A DNA stretch of 64,000 bases from Amoebophrya sp. A120 (GCA_905178155.1 CAJINV010000022.1:725044-789043), one strand, 5' to 3'. Shown: positions 1-12,260, numbered from the stretch's first letter. The notes: generated by a model from the letters alone, not told the origin. Program-made: numbers and translations.

Positions 1-3000
1 GGCCGCCCGGAGAGAGTACGAGCTGAGCTGCGCCGCAGGCCCCCAGCTCGGAATGGCGCTCATGGCGATATCAAATGTAAAAGTGTCTGGGTCTGGAAGG
101 ATGTAACCTGTGATGCGCATTTCAGAACACACAAAAATCTCTCATGCATAGGTAGCAAAAGCTGCTCACTTTCTGTCACCAAAATGGGGGATTTGTCATG
201 CGGGTTCGGCATTGCGTAAGCTTCTCGAAACCTGTGATGCTAGCGCTCTCATGCCAGACCTTCTGTGTCATGCAGAAACAGCATGACTCTTCCAGACATA
301 GACATTTTTGCATTTGATAGACGAAGGAGGCCGACCAAAGTAAGAACCTTGCTTTCGCAACCGCGACGCACTTCGTCAGGCCGAAGCTCCATGTCACGAA
401 AACGGGCAAGATGATGCCCATCTTCGAGGACAAGAAGCACAATCCCGGCGCCCGCGCCGCTGAGGATGTGGACGACGAAGATGAGGATGAACAAGATGGA
501 GAACCGCGCGCGAAGAAACGAGACAGGAAGAAAACCCCCCAGGACAGCACACTCGCCACCAGCTCGAGTGCACCGATGGAAACCTCACCTGCGCCACCGT
601 CTTCTAGCCCAGAGATCGATGTCCATATGAATGTGCGATTTTGGGAGGAATTACACGACCCCGTTTTCCAGGTCAAAGCGCCACAAGCCTTTTTTGACAA
701 GCTGGAAGAGTTACTCCCCCAAGTAGTCGAGATCACGAAAGTCATGGACTACGATGATTCCGACCAGGAGGATCTGCCGATTTCATCTGGTACTTTTTAT
801 CTATCTAGGAAGGTACTTATAGGAAGGATGTTGATCCCCCCTGCCAATATTACTTGGAACCAAAATTTGTGATGCTAATTCGTGGCCGCAACTCAGCTGT
901 GTTTTGCAGACCGGGGAAAAAACTTCGGGTGCCATGTAGTGGTGTATTCTTCTAGGGCCGATCTGTCGTCATGCGTTTCCGCTGATGACAAAGGTGTTTG
1001 TCATGCTAAGTTGCTAGCCGGCTGCATCCCCAAATAGCTCTCGAGGATGCAGTAAAGACCTACCTTCTGGCTAGGACGGGAGTGGGGATCTTCTGTTTAT
1101 TCATTTTTATTCATTGTGTTGATGACATATGTTGCATGATGCTACTTGCAAATAGAAATACCCTGTATGTGATTCTTGTTCTTCTATGTTCCGCTGAGAA
1201 GGAAAAGTTAGCCCATAGAAAGCCATCATTTAGAATCGCTCCTAAAAAATTTGAAACAGATCATCTGATGAAAAACCCTTCCACGATCTTTGGTGCCTCG
1301 AAGCTATCTATGCATTGCAAATATGTCTGGGTCGAGAAATACACTGTGGACTTTGTCATGCTGTTCTGCATGACCCAAAAGGAGCTCCGGTATGCAAGCA
1401 ATCGCATCACTGATTTCGAGGAGCTCCCTCAATGCTCCTTAAGAATGCCTCTCCCGCATATAGATGAAATGCGAGACTTCTTTGATGACAAGAAATTGGC
1501 GACTTTTGCATTCCATGCATGACAGATTTTTGTCTGATCGAAAAGAAGCATCACACGTTTCAATCTCCCAGTCCCAGACATGCTTGTAATGCATCACCTC
1601 CACCACCACCAGGCAGAATCTTGGGAAGGACAAGAACGTCTTCAAATACGACGCCGGGAAGTTTGCCAAAGATCCGAGTGCGAGTGCGTCGTCACGGTCA
1701 CCCCCGAAGGACTATCAAATGCAAATATGTATGGGTCTGGAAGAACGAAACTTGTGATGCTGCATTTGGAATCCAAAAAAATCTGTATTGCATGAGAGGC
1801 AAATAACGGAAGGCAATTTTTGCCACGCAGAGAGGGAATTTGTCATGCGGAATAGGCATCAGGATGCTGCCCACAAATCTGTGATGCTAGGCCATGCATT
1901 ACAAGCGTCATAGATCATGCAAAATATGCATGACAAACCTGGCAGTCTTCCAGACCCAGACATATTTGCAATGCATAAGGGCTTAAAAGGTAAAAAAGTT
2001 CGGTCAACATCGGTAGCTGTTTGCAAAAAAGAGATAACAAGTACCCAGTACTGTAGAAGTGAAGATGCGAGGTATAAGATTATGTTTATGTCGCAAAAGC
2101 TGCCAACAAGCATGAAGTGGTTAGAATGATGCAATAAAATCCAGGTCTGGCGGATCAAGAGGCGAACGAGTTGGACGCCGATGGCAAACTCGGGTCTCGC
2201 ATGAAAGGAAACGTGATGCACAGCGATATTTTTTCCGGCGTATCATCCAGAATTTTCTTTCCCCTGATCCCAAATCGGACTGGAAGAGGCATGGTTCTTG
2301 TACATGCAGCATTCTCATCTTGTCGACGCTTTGGAACCGTGATAAGCCATGATGACTAGCACAGCATGGGGTCTTCAGCTGTACCGAAAGAAGCTGTCCG
2401 TGTTACCATGTACATAGGAATTATGCTAGTCAGGCAACAAACGAACCGTTGAAGCCCTGACGAAAAGTTGTAGGCGCTAAGCAAGACACACGCGCTTGCA
2501 GATGCGAAGGGGGAGGGAAAAATCCTTCACCATCGATATGCCGAAGATTTCTCGCCGAGCCAGGATGACAAGAAGATAGGTGTGAACAAGCCGTCGATTC
2601 TCTTCGGAAGGGGACCCAGCAAGACCATCAACATCACCGGCAGTATTTTTGGTGACGATCATGAGGTATTGAAAATATATACCTTGCTTGAGGATATGGG
2701 AGCGAAATTGAAGTCATTTCACACTTTTCGAACGAATCTTTTGTGTAGTTCAATTCTAGTTCGATAGTGGAGCAGCGACTTTGATTCGAATTCCTGAAGC
2801 GCTTACCGAACAACATACTTTTGGTTTTATGTAGCTCGTAGCACATACATCTTTTCATTCCAGCTCAACAACGCCAACATGGAGAGCAACGGTAACAAGC
2901 AGGACATCACTCCCAAAGGCAGTAAGAAGGAAGTTGCGCAGGACGAGAATGATGTCTCCAAGAGCGTCGATGTGAAGGGACATGCCAAGGGAGCTGTGGC

Positions 3001-5522
3001 CGGCAACGTCGGGTCCGGCTATGGGATTCTCAAACGCTACACTCTCAACTATTGCTGCATGAATTTGAATTTGTGATGCAAGATCAGCAGTGGTGAAACA
3101 GGGCGGAAACTTGCAACTCTCGCACCACAAAACTGGCACAGGTTTTGCCACTGCTTCGTCCTTCTTCGATTTGTCTTGCAAGGTAACTTGGTCGTATGGC
3201 GGCTTATGGTGATTTTGCATGACAAATCATGATGTGGTGCAGTCGGGTGCGCATGACAAATCATGACGTCACAGTTTAGAATGTAACGCTTGAGAGTCCC
3301 ATAGCGGCAAGAGCAATCTTATCGGATGTAAAAGCGCTGCACTGGCCATTGAAACGCACGCGGAGCGCAAAGTAGGGCATGGCTATGTAGCACAAAATGA
3401 AAACCAGGGCCAACTGCAGTCACTGCCATGAGCATGAGGCCTGCTGGTATGCATTGAGCGGCAGAAAATCTAGGAGTGATGAAGACACAAAACGTGGCCA
3501 TCTTTTCTGCAAAGCGGCATCCCGTGCGCCGTACTTTTACACCGGATAAGCACGGCGGAACAAGTGACTCTCCCCGCCGGTTCCATCCAGGGGCAGAAAG
3601 AGTGGGAGTCGGACTCGGGACTCGCGCCCAAGAACGATGAGCAGGAGCAGGCGCATACGAAGGGAAAATCTGCGGGGGCTGCGGAGGGCAGTGTACGTGC
3701 ATCAATTTTGAGGATGTAAATGATCCTATGCACTGTTGTGCAGAGTCCATTCGTTCATTACCTGCACCACTTCGCAAAACTTTCGTGACGTTTGATTTGA
3801 TGCTGTACGACGAATTTGTGGTTTCTAACTCGAATGCAGATAATAATTTGGTATTCCAGGTCAACAACGCCTCCATGAATAACAGCGGTCGCAGTAACAA
3901 GGAAGGTGTACGCACCGCAAATATGTCTGGGTCTGGGAGACGTGGAACCTGTGATGCTTGTTGTGCTGCATTTTTGTATTTCTCTTTGTAGTGCATGGCC
4001 AGCAAAATAAGTACAGCCTCCTTTGTCATGCAGAAATGCAGCATGTCAAGCCCACTCGGAATGAAAAAGCTTGGTGTCATGCTTGGTTGCACCCAGATCT
4101 CGTTCATCCGTCCAAAACCCAGCATCACAAGTTTTCCAGACCTAAACATCTTTGCATTGCATAAAGTGTGCCGAACAACAAAAATGATCTTTTCAAGGGC
4201 AAGGGCGACAAGGAAGCCCCTGTGCAGGATCAAAAGGGCGTGATCGAGGGCGACGAAACGAAGGGACATGCCGTGGTCCCTGTGGCCGGCAACGACGGAA
4301 GCGGCGGCGGCAAGAACGGTCTTATCGCATGTAAAAGTGTTGCATACGCAATCCGGATATGCATTGCAAATCTGTCTTGGTCTGGAAGATTGCAAGATTT
4401 GTAATGCGCATTGCACGTGACCCATGATGTCTGTGATGCAAGGGCAGGATCACAGAAGATCTTCTGAGCTGTGCTTAATGATGCATATCCCGCAAGAGAA
4501 ATGCCCTCTCCACCACGACACGTAGCAACTACAATTGGGCTGCTTTTGCATTTGCTGCTCAAGCGATACAGATTTTTTGAGAAGAATCAAATATCAGCAT
4601 CACAAATTGCACTCTTCGAGACCAAGCCGCATTTGCATTCCATACCAGATTAACTCGGACTGGGTGTGGGAGGTAAGTTATGGAACAAAAATGTATATAA
4701 TCTCTAGCCAGCAGTCACTACTATCTCTCCAGCGTCTGGTGACATGCATTCATTGGAAACAACCAACTTGATGAAATCAAGTCATCTTGCATTTGCGTGT
4801 TGCGCGACCTGCGCTTCGGTTCGGGGTCAGAATCCTTCCCCCGTGTCCAATGCTTTTACAGCGGATCAGCATGCCGGACGAAGGGGTTCCTCCAGTCGAT
4901 GAGAACATCCAGCGCAATCCTTGGACACCGAAGAAGGAAAAGGCGCCGAAGGACTATGATCATGCCGCGGCCCATACGCAAGGCAATCGTGTCACTGCCA
5001 GGGAAGGGACAGTTGCTCTTTTCATCTTCTTTTTGTTTGTCCTACATTGGATCGGCCGTGAGGAAAATGAGGCAAAGACTGTAGGCAGCCTCAACTCCCA
5101 CAGCAGCGCTTTAGGCGGATGATTGCAACGCATGATCGATCCATATCAAGTTCAAATATGTCTGGGTCTGGATTAGTGTGAGGTTTGTCATGCTTGGCAA
5201 ACAAGATTCTCAAGTCTGTCATGCGCGTGACTCGACTGGCCCATTTTTCTGTCAGGCAGGAACGCAGTTTGTCATGCAGAATTGGCAACATCTAGGAGTT
5301 CCGAAATTGTCATGCTGAAGCTGAGCTACCTCTTGTGGACTCCTCATGTTGATGCGCCTCTCACCGTGCAAATTTCCAGACCGAGACATATTTGCAATGC
5401 ATAATCCGAAAGCAAAAGCAACTTTCCGAGGGTTGTCCGGCTTCCGCGACAGTAACACGACTATTTGCCTGCTCCATAGTATCGCAAGAAAAAACTGTTT
5501 CACTGTATCTGTAAACTTGTGA
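1..5522 (+). CDS. Multi-exon gene with internally duplicated exons, 5' end outside window
   Basis: Product not recognised. Exons read as: 1-68, 320-789, about 1185-1308, 1596-1712, 1978-1989, 2145-about 2212, 2502-2665, 2864-3019, 3304-3319, 3549-3692, 3860-3908, 4164-4322, 4868-5011, with a less certain continuation through 5404-5522. The exon after the first element carries an acidic run (AEDVDDEDEDEQDG) followed by a basic one (KKRDRKK). Exons 2864-3692 and 3860-5011 encode related segments (LNNANMESNG against VNNASMNNSG; VAGNVGSG against VAGNDGSG; AHTKGKSAGAAEG against AHTQGNRVTAREG), so about 1 kb was duplicated in tandem. GT-AG introns 1990-2144 and 2666-2863 sit beside introner elements. 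The protein is hydrophilic and rich in Lys, Gly, Asn and Asp, with no membrane segment. The frame is continuous to about 5011; the end at a TGA near 5522 is tentative. Confidence 0.55.
69..319 (+). mobile_element. Introner element, family A (251 bp)
   Basis: Ends TATCAAATGTAAAAGTGTCT and, inverted, CATTTTTGCATTTGATA. Removal leaving one A joins GCG A.. to GAC GAA, giving ALMAKTKEADQSK in frame. Confidence 0.85.
1309..1595 (-). mobile_element. Introner element, family A (287 bp)
   Basis: 5' end TATGCATTGCAAATATGTCT; the 3' end is diverged (GTCCCAGACATGCTTGTAATGCATC). Reverse-oriented interior. The join reads KLS then TSTTTRQNLG in frame. Confidence 0.75.
1713..1977 (+). mobile_element. Introner element, family A (265 bp)
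   Basis: Complete inverted ends with a plus-oriented interior (CTGTATTGCATGAGAGGCAA). The flanking coding sequence joins as PPKD then KGLK. A GT-AG intron follows only 12 bases later. Confidence 0.85.
3020..3303 (+). mobile_element. Introner element, family B (284 bp)
   Basis: Ends TATGGGATTCTCAAACGCTA and the inverted TAACGCTTGAGAGTCCCATA. Inserted between Gly codons of a GSG run. The duplicated exon near 4305 has no element at the matching point. Confidence 0.85.
3320..3548 (+). mobile_element. Introner element, family F, copy 1 (229 bp)
   Basis: Ends TATCGGATGTAAAAG and CTTTTACACCGGATA. It lies at the same codon position as the element at 4323-4867 in the duplicated exon block, so it predates the duplication. 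The join reads SNL then STAEQVTLP. Confidence 0.8.
3909..4163 (+). mobile_element. Introner element, family A (255 bp)
   Basis: Starts TACGCACCGCAAATATGTCT and ends TTTGCATTGCATA. The join reads NKEGES then VPNNKND. Absent from the matching exon of the first duplicated block (2864-3019). Confidence 0.8.
4323..4867 (+). mobile_element. Introner element, family F, copy 2, interrupted (545 bp)
   Basis: Ends TATCGCATGTAAAAG and CTTTTACAGCGGATC match copy 1. A family A element (4358-4644) is inserted near its left end; without it the length is 258 bp, close to copy 1. The join reads NGL then SMPDEGVPP. Confidence 0.8.
4358..4644 (-). mobile_element. Family A introner nested in a family F introner (287 bp)
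   Basis: Ends TATGCATTGCAAATCTGTCT and, inverted, GCATTTGCATTCCATA. Reverse-oriented interior. It lies wholly within the older element at 4323-4867. Confidence 0.8.
5144..5403 (+). mobile_element. Introner element, family A (260 bp)
   Basis: Starts TATCAAGTTCAAATATGTCT and ends ACATATTTGCAATGCATA. Interior subtype with repeated TTTGTCATGC boxes. The flanking reading frame is less certain here. Confidence 0.8.
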
Positions 5523-6154
5523 TGCATAGACATAGAATGCTTTCGCGACGCGTTTGTCTTGCTACATCACATGCATGCAACACAGACGCATTTGTTTGGG
5601 TTTATCAACGTGTTTTCCCTACTTAGCACGTACGCATGGCAAGTTTTTTTTGTTGGGTGTCACGAATTTGTAATGCAAAATTTGCAAAATCCTCACAGTG
5701 AAACACTTTTTTTCTCACGATACACAGCTTTGAAATACGGTAAGTGTTTGCTTTTGTGGACTTTGGTAAAAGCGCACCGCTCTCTGGCTCTCTGTCTTGT
5801 TGTGCAGCACTTTTCAAAAGTAGCATGCTAGTATGACTAGGGGTAGTAGCTACAGCACCACGCCAAGGAGAACATACGGCTTTAATAGCGGTAGTCCCAC
5901 GCCCAGTGAGGACGTTACGCTACGCAGTTATGCCGGCTCAGCATGAGAAGATTCACCCACATCGTGCATGAATGTCTCCTGACCCTTCGTCAGTCACCGC
6001 ATAACAAAAAAATTGTCTACCAGCCAAGACCGATTACCTGTACATATCCTGATGAGCATGACACTTCTCTCTCACCTCACCAATTTGACATGACAACGAC
6101 CCCAGCAGCCTGTGCCGAATTGTTTTTCGCGAGGACCGGTCGCTATCGCGAAGG

Positions 6155-6203
6155 GACAGACCAGGGTTTGCAGTTCGGGCCGAACTGCAAACCCTGGTCT
6201 GTC
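6155..6203. repeat. Perfect 24-bp-arm palindrome
   Basis: Arms 6155-6178 and 6180-6203 are exact reverse complements around one G. The arm starts GACAGACCAGGG and ends GCAGTTCGG. No introner ends border it and no gene overlaps it. Confidence 0.9.
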
Positions 6204-6306
6204 GGTGGACATGGTGTTGAAAAAAATGGTGTATAGGATGTACCAGTGCACAGTACTAATTGTGGGTTCTACGAGTAGTATTCGAACATTGCCTGGCACC
6301 ATAGAG

Positions 6307-6574
6307 TATCAAGGGCAAATATGTCTGGGTCTGGAAAAGTGCAAGATTTCTCGTCAAGTTCGACTAGCGAGGCGCTCAAGTCTGTCATGCACGTTAACGA
6401 AAAGTCCCACTTTTCTGTGATGCAGAAACGCAGTTTGTCATGCAGAACAGACAAGTACAAGACCTAAAACCTCAGAAACTTGTCATGCTGAGCCATCGCT
6501 TGTGGCGCTGTCATGCTACGCCACCCAGCATTACAAATTGAAACTTCCGGACCCACACACATTTGCAATCCATA
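6307..6574 (+). mobile_element. Introner element, family A (268 bp)
   Basis: Starts TATCAAGGGCAAATATGTCT and ends ACACATTTGCAATCCATA. Same interior subtype as 5144-5403. The downstream exon reads RGGKMLSLKMIPGYRLRH. Confidence 0.8.
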
Positions 6575-7824
6575 TCGAGGTGGGAAGATGCTGTCTTTGA
6601 AGATGATACCAGGCTACCGACTACGCCACCCGGTGGACTTTATCAAGTCGCAAAAGGCCTGCATCTTTTACCTGCATTACAGAATGTGTATTTTTTTGCA
6701 GAGGCAAAAGTGGCAGCGAATGATTTGAGATTTCCACCATCATGTTGTTTGCATGATCAGAAAAACTGGACGACCTCAAAGACGCGATCGCATTTTTTGC
6801 ACGACGGTACCGGGCGACCATTCCCCGGTAATCATTTTCTGTTGTGCGCGTCCATGTCCTGCCGTTTCTACGTATCCAACTTTGCGTTCCTTAGCAGGAG
6901 AAAGCTGGTCCGTTTCGGCTTAATAAGCGAAGGCCCAGGTTTACGCCAAGTACCACTGACCACCTGGTTCTCGAGCTAGTTGCCCAGGCGGGAGCGAAAT
7001 CGCTAGCATGCACTATCAGTATTCGTTTCTGTGATATCTTTGGACCAGATGTTCCGGACACTGCCAGGTCGCGCGACCACGTATTGCATGATAATGCTTG
7101 ATTTTCTTAGCGCCTGGCGCCCATTGCTGTGCAGGGTGGTCAGTACAAAGAGCAGACCCAAATTATCGCACCACGAAACACATCTGTACTAATATGACCG
7201 ACTGTAGAAAACGAGGACACTTTCGGTCATCAACATGCATTTTTTAGGAAAGCTAGACCGAGAATCTGGTTCCTTCTTTGGATACGGCCCGGAACGAACT
7301 CGAGATCCACGATGACCAAGGCACCACCCCACGCCGGTCGAAGAAAAACGACGCCCGGAAGGTAATCGTCATCGCACAGAACGCCAGCGGGAAACCGCAC
7401 GAGCTATGCTCTGAAGAAATCACAACTACACACGTGCCAGAATGTTATGCATTCCTCATTTTTTTTCATGTGATGAACCAGGGACAGTTTTTAGCTTTTC
7501 GTGCACATTTACTGCCCATCACCGGTTTAATCGAGGGCTGCTTAGCGGGTGTGTTGGTTGTGATTGTTCTGAACTTCTATACGCCAAGGAATGTGACGAA
7601 CACAACAACACAAACGTGAAGATATGGAAGGAGGACCCGGACTTCAAAGACTGGTGCAAACAGGCAAAGTATCCAAGGGAGAAAGTACGTGCATGCGCGC
7701 ATAACAATCAGCATTGCAACAACAGCAGCGGCCATGCGACGACTCCCAGTAAACAGACTTTGCTGCGCTGCTGTTGCTGCAGAGTGGACCACGTTTATTT
7801 GAGCAGTATTTTTCCCTTGGATAG
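6575..7824 (+). CDS. Gene fragment or 3' exons, unknown protein
   Basis: Not recognised. Exon from 6575 (KMLSLKMIPGYRLRHPVDF), then about 7287-7361 (ARNELEIHDDQGTTPRRSKK), 7589-7686 (ECDEHNNTNVKIWKEDPDFK) and 7783-7824. GT-AG introns 7362-7588 and 7687-7782 give a phase-consistent end at the TAG 7822-7824; an alternative frame stops at 7879. The exons are GC-rich at third positions and the encoded protein is highly charged. It may be the 3' part of the gene starting left of the window, but 5523-6306 shows no exon, so it is listed separately. Confidence 0.35.
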
Positions 7825-10112
7825 CGTGGCGTTCTACCGTCCCGCTGATGCTGCCGCGAAGAATCCGGAGAAAAGCTAAAGTATGATAGAATCGTAACGA
7901 GTGTCGATCAAAGTGAAATTGCAAAGATTACTAGTAGAATTTCAGTTTTTTGACCGCAGACTCAGAAAGATATATCCTGTTAAATGACGTGCCCATCCAA
8001 GTTCTGTCATGCAAATCTTGACGCCTGAAGACAAAATGTTCCTCATGCGCAGCCCTAGCATGAGAGGAATTTTCTAAATGTTCTCTGCACTAGGCATCCG
8101 CAGACGACTATAGAGTAACCTAAAATTTGTCATGCGTAGCAGCGAAAAGCTGTTGCATGTGTAGCCCAACTTCCATGCTGGCGATAGGATGGGATCGTTA
8201 ACGTTTTTCTTCAGCATACTAATGACCTCACAGCTTGTGCCACACATAGATGGTGACATTTGATGAAAAGCAACAGGCCCGATTTTTCTTGTGCTAGATT
8301 TTGCTTAAGTATTGTTTCCTGTTCCTGATAACACGTATGATTTTTTCTTTCTTAACGACTTTTTTTTTCACTCACTGGGCACATTAGTGTAAATCTGACG
8401 TAGTAGGCTTCTTGATCTTACTGCGCAGGATTTCAAACTGCAAAACCCCTTTTTCTGTAGATTGATGGGAAATTCTTTTTTCTCCAGGACAATTTGTGTT
8501 TTCTTTTTTATAAAAGGGTTAGGTCCTGCTGTTATCGGCGCAAATTTTTTCAGACACTGTCGGGCATGCACATCACGCGAACGGGAAGAATGGTTTTGCC
8601 TGTGCACAGGAAAAGCTGTTCCCCCTTTTCCTAGTCGGAGTCGAAAGAAGCTGCTTTATTGACACTTCAAGACAGTGCAAGCCGACGCGACTCTAAGCTG
8701 CGGAGGTTGGTTGTAGGACGTATCAGAAGTATTGGAAGATAAAGCATTTCTCGAAAATGCGTTCGGCAATGATTTCTCTGGTAGGGTCCGAACCAATCTA
8801 GTTGTGCTGGATAAAAAACTGCCTCCGGAAGTGTCCACGAAGTTCACGTCAGTAGCTGATAAATGATGGCATCGTCGCTGGTCACCGGGCCTTTTGTTCT
8901 GTCTCTATAATATAGCAAAGAACTAGAACGCGCAGCCCAAATTACATGTACGAGGCCAGCATGCGGCGCATTACAAGATGCAGTAGGTCTTTGTCTTTAT
9001 TTAAAAGCTTGTAGCAGAAACAGCGCCACTTCAAACCTTGACACAGCAGGAAGTGGCAGCAACAAGAACACAAGATCAAGATGCTAGCGCCATTTACATT
9101 TTAGTGTTGGTTTTACGTAAATTGTATTTATTTTTTAAAACTGGTGACAGCCTACGATTTACAGAAAACCCTAACAACCAATGAGTCCCGGCGCCACGAT
9201 CTTAGCGGCCGCATCCGAGCATGCGAAGATGCACCGAATTTGTTGTCTTCTACTTTTCTAATGTAAAGGGTTTCTTGTATGTTATTCCTACGTAGAATTG
9301 AGAGACAGCTTCGCGGAAGTAGAATTAACGGCGCCATCGATGACAAACCGAGATTTTGCAAAAGGCTTTGCTGTTCGGCTTGAATGTAAGTGAGCACAGA
9401 GCTAAAGATCTTGTCCGCTGGAAGGACAACGAAGCAAAATGTGCCCTATTCTTTGATAGAATACGCGTTCAGCTTTGAGATGGTTCGCACAGTCGCAAAT
9501 ATACTGCTCGCAAGATGAAGTAAGACGTAGTTGATGGTAGACTTAATTTGGGTTTTTTGAAATGAGGCTGAAGAAAAGCGGTCCTCGTCGTCACGATCGT
9601 CCTCCGATTTACCGTGGCTCTGTGCTGCAAATTTACTTGTTCTCCATGTCGTCACCCACCTCCCGTGACGCAGGTAAGACGCCACGACTCGTGGCCACCC
9701 AAACAAACCAGGGACCGCACTTATAGATGCGTCGCAAACGCCTCTGAACTCATTTCGGTAACGTTTCCGCAAAGTCCCGTTTTCCTTGATTAGTTTTCAG
9801 AATACATCAGTACCTGGCTCGCGTTTCGGTACTAGCGGCCTGATGTAACAGTACTGCGAAGGGGAGGGAAAACTCGTCGTTTCGGTCACAAGACGACTTT
9901 TATTGCTGTCAATACGAGTCGAATTAATCTCCCCCGTGTGCCCACCTCTCTGTCTGTCTCCATCAGTCGAAAAGACCTCCCCCGTGTCGGTCCACCACGG
10001 TATTAGCCCTTTCGGTCGAAGTCAGTCGGTACGGGTTTTTTCTCCATAGCGCGCACACAATCTAGAGGATCGTCTGAAGAGGAGAAAGCGGGCTTTTTGG
10101 CGTTCCAGGTTT
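7825..10112. other. Intergenic region, no gene seen
   Basis: AT-rich with runs of T. Short open frames occur on both strands but none has the GC-rich codon bias of neighbouring exons or introner boundaries. No RNA gene recognised. Confidence 0.5.
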
Positions 10113-10189
10113 TTGCACATTGTGTGCCTTCCGGGCTATGTGCACATTGTGTGCCTTCCCGGCCTTTGGGCTATCAGGGTGCAGCACGT

Positions 10190-11785
10190 TTTTCATCAGC
10201 CCATCGCGATGAAGTTCTGGTGGCCGTGCATCACATTTTGCATCAGTTTCCCAGAAAGTGATGCAAAAAGTGATGTACTCCCGACAAAATTCTGGTGGCC
10301 GTGCATCACTTCTTGCATCACTTTCCCAGAAAGTGGTGCAAAAAGTGATGTACTCCCGACAAAATTCTGGTGGCCGTGCATCACTTTTTGCATCACTTTC
10401 CCAGAAAGTGATGCAGAAAGTGATGCATCCGCGACGGAATTCTGGTGGCCGTGCATCACTTTTTGCACAGGCCGGAAAAGTGATGCAAAAAGTGATGCAT
10501 CCACGACGGAATTCTGTTGGCCGTGCATCACTTCTTGCATCACTTTCCCAGAAAGTGATGCAAAAAGTGATGTACTCACGACAAAATTCTGGTGGCCGTG
10601 CATCACTTTTTGCATCACTTTCCCAGAAAGTGATGCAGAAAGTGATGCATCCGCGACGGAATTCTGGTGGCCGTGCATCACTTTTTGCACAGGCCGGAAA
10701 AGTGATGCAAAAAGTGATGCATCCGCGACGGAATTCTGTTGGCCGTGCATCACTTCTTGCATCACTTTCCCAGAAAGTGATGCAAAAAGTGATGTACTCA
10801 CGACAAAATTCTGGTGGCCGTGCATCACTTTTTGCATCACTTTCCCAGAAAGTGATGCAAAAAGTGATGCATCCGCGACGGAATTCTGGTGGCCGTGCAT
10901 CACTTTTTGCACAGGCCGGAAAAGTGATGCAAAAAGTGATGCATCCGCGACGGAATTCTGTTGGCCGTGCATCACTTCTTGCATCACTTTCCCAGAAAGT
11001 GATGCAAAAAGTGATGTACTCACGACAAAATTCTGGTGGCCGTGCATCACTTTTTGCATCACTTTCCCAGAAAGTGATGCAGAAAGTGATGCATCCGCGA
11101 CGGAATTCTGGTGGCCGTGCATCACTTTTTGCACAGGCCGGAAAAGTGATGCAAAAAGTGATGCATCCGCGACGGAATTCTGTTGGCCGTGCATCACTTC
11201 TTGCATCACTTTCCCAGAAAGTGATGCAAAAAGTGATGTACTCACGACAAAATTCTGGTGGCCGTGCATCACTTTTTGCATCACTTTCCCAGAAAGTGAT
11301 GCAAAAAGTGATGCATCCGCGACGGAATTCTGGTGGCCGTGCATCACTTTTTGCACAGGCCGGAAAAGTGATGCAAAAAGTGATGCATCCGCGACGGAAT
11401 TCTGTTGGCCGTGCATCACTTCTTGCATCACTTTCCCAGAAAGTGATGCAAAAAGTGATGTACTCACGACAAAATTCTGGTGGCCGTGCATCACTTTTTG
11501 CATCACTTTCCCAGAAAGTGATGCAGAAAGTGATGCATCCGCGACGGAATTCTGGTGGCCGTGCATCACTTTTTGCACCGGCCGGAAAAGTGATGCAAAA
11601 AGTGATGCATCCGCGACGGAATTCTGGTGTCCGTGCATCACTTTTTGCACCGGCCGGAAAAGTGATGCAAAAAGTGATGCATCCACGACGGAATTCTGTT
11701 GGCCGTGCATCACTTCTTGCATCACTTTCCCAGAAGGTGACGCAGAAAGTGACGCATCCACGACGGAATTCTAGTGGCCTCCTTG
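10190..11785. repeat. Satellite array with 222-bp higher-order unit
   Basis: Monomers of 75, 75 and 72 bp. The GAATTCTGTTGG monomer recurs at 10509, 10731, 10953, 11175 and 11397, exactly 222 bp apart, and the register holds at 11619. Most monomers contain a 23-bp inverted repeat around CCCAG (TGCATCACTTTTTGCATCAC...). All lengths are multiples of three and no stop occurs, so two + frames and one - frame stay open for over 500 codons; this follows from the repeat and is not taken as coding. Confidence 0.9.
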
Positions 11786-12260
11786 CAAAACTGTAAAACT
11801 TTGGGGGGTGGGACTTTGTGATGCAAATTCTTGCTGATTCTGGTTCGCCAGAATTTGCGCCACAGGCTTACCACTTCTTCTTGGCTAAAAACTTGCAGCG
11901 CTTCCACGTAGAAATGGGTGCGCTGTAAGATTTTGAAAGATGGGACGTTAGCATCACAGCTCTGCCACTTCTCCTTGGCCTCAAACTTGGCAACGCTCCC
12001 ACGTAGAAATGGGCGTGCTGTAAAATTTTGGACGGTGGCGCTTTATGATGCAAATTCTGAGAGAGATAGACCGTGGCTCGCCAGAATTGCATCACAGATT
12101 TGCCACCTCTTCTTGGCCCCAAAATTGGCGACGCTCCCACGTAGAACTGGGCACGCTGTAAAATTTTGTTGGGAGGGGCTCCCTGATCCAAATGCCGGCT
12201 GATTCTGGTTCGCCAGAATTTGCACCACAGGTTTGCCACTTCGGTCTTCTTGGCCCCAAA
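11786..12260. repeat. Diverged tandem repeat, about 130-150 bp unit
   Basis: Three to four copies containing TTGGCC..AAACTTGG, CCACGTAGAAATGGGCG and TGCTGTAAAATTTTG, and ending in TCGCCAGAATTTGCATCACAG. Lies between the satellite and the 134-bp array. Confidence 0.7.

Noticed and set aside
10113-11796. Open frames of 553, 512 and 521 codons on both strands
   Set aside because: They coincide with the satellite, whose unit lengths are multiples of three and lack stops. Three simultaneous frames argue against coding.
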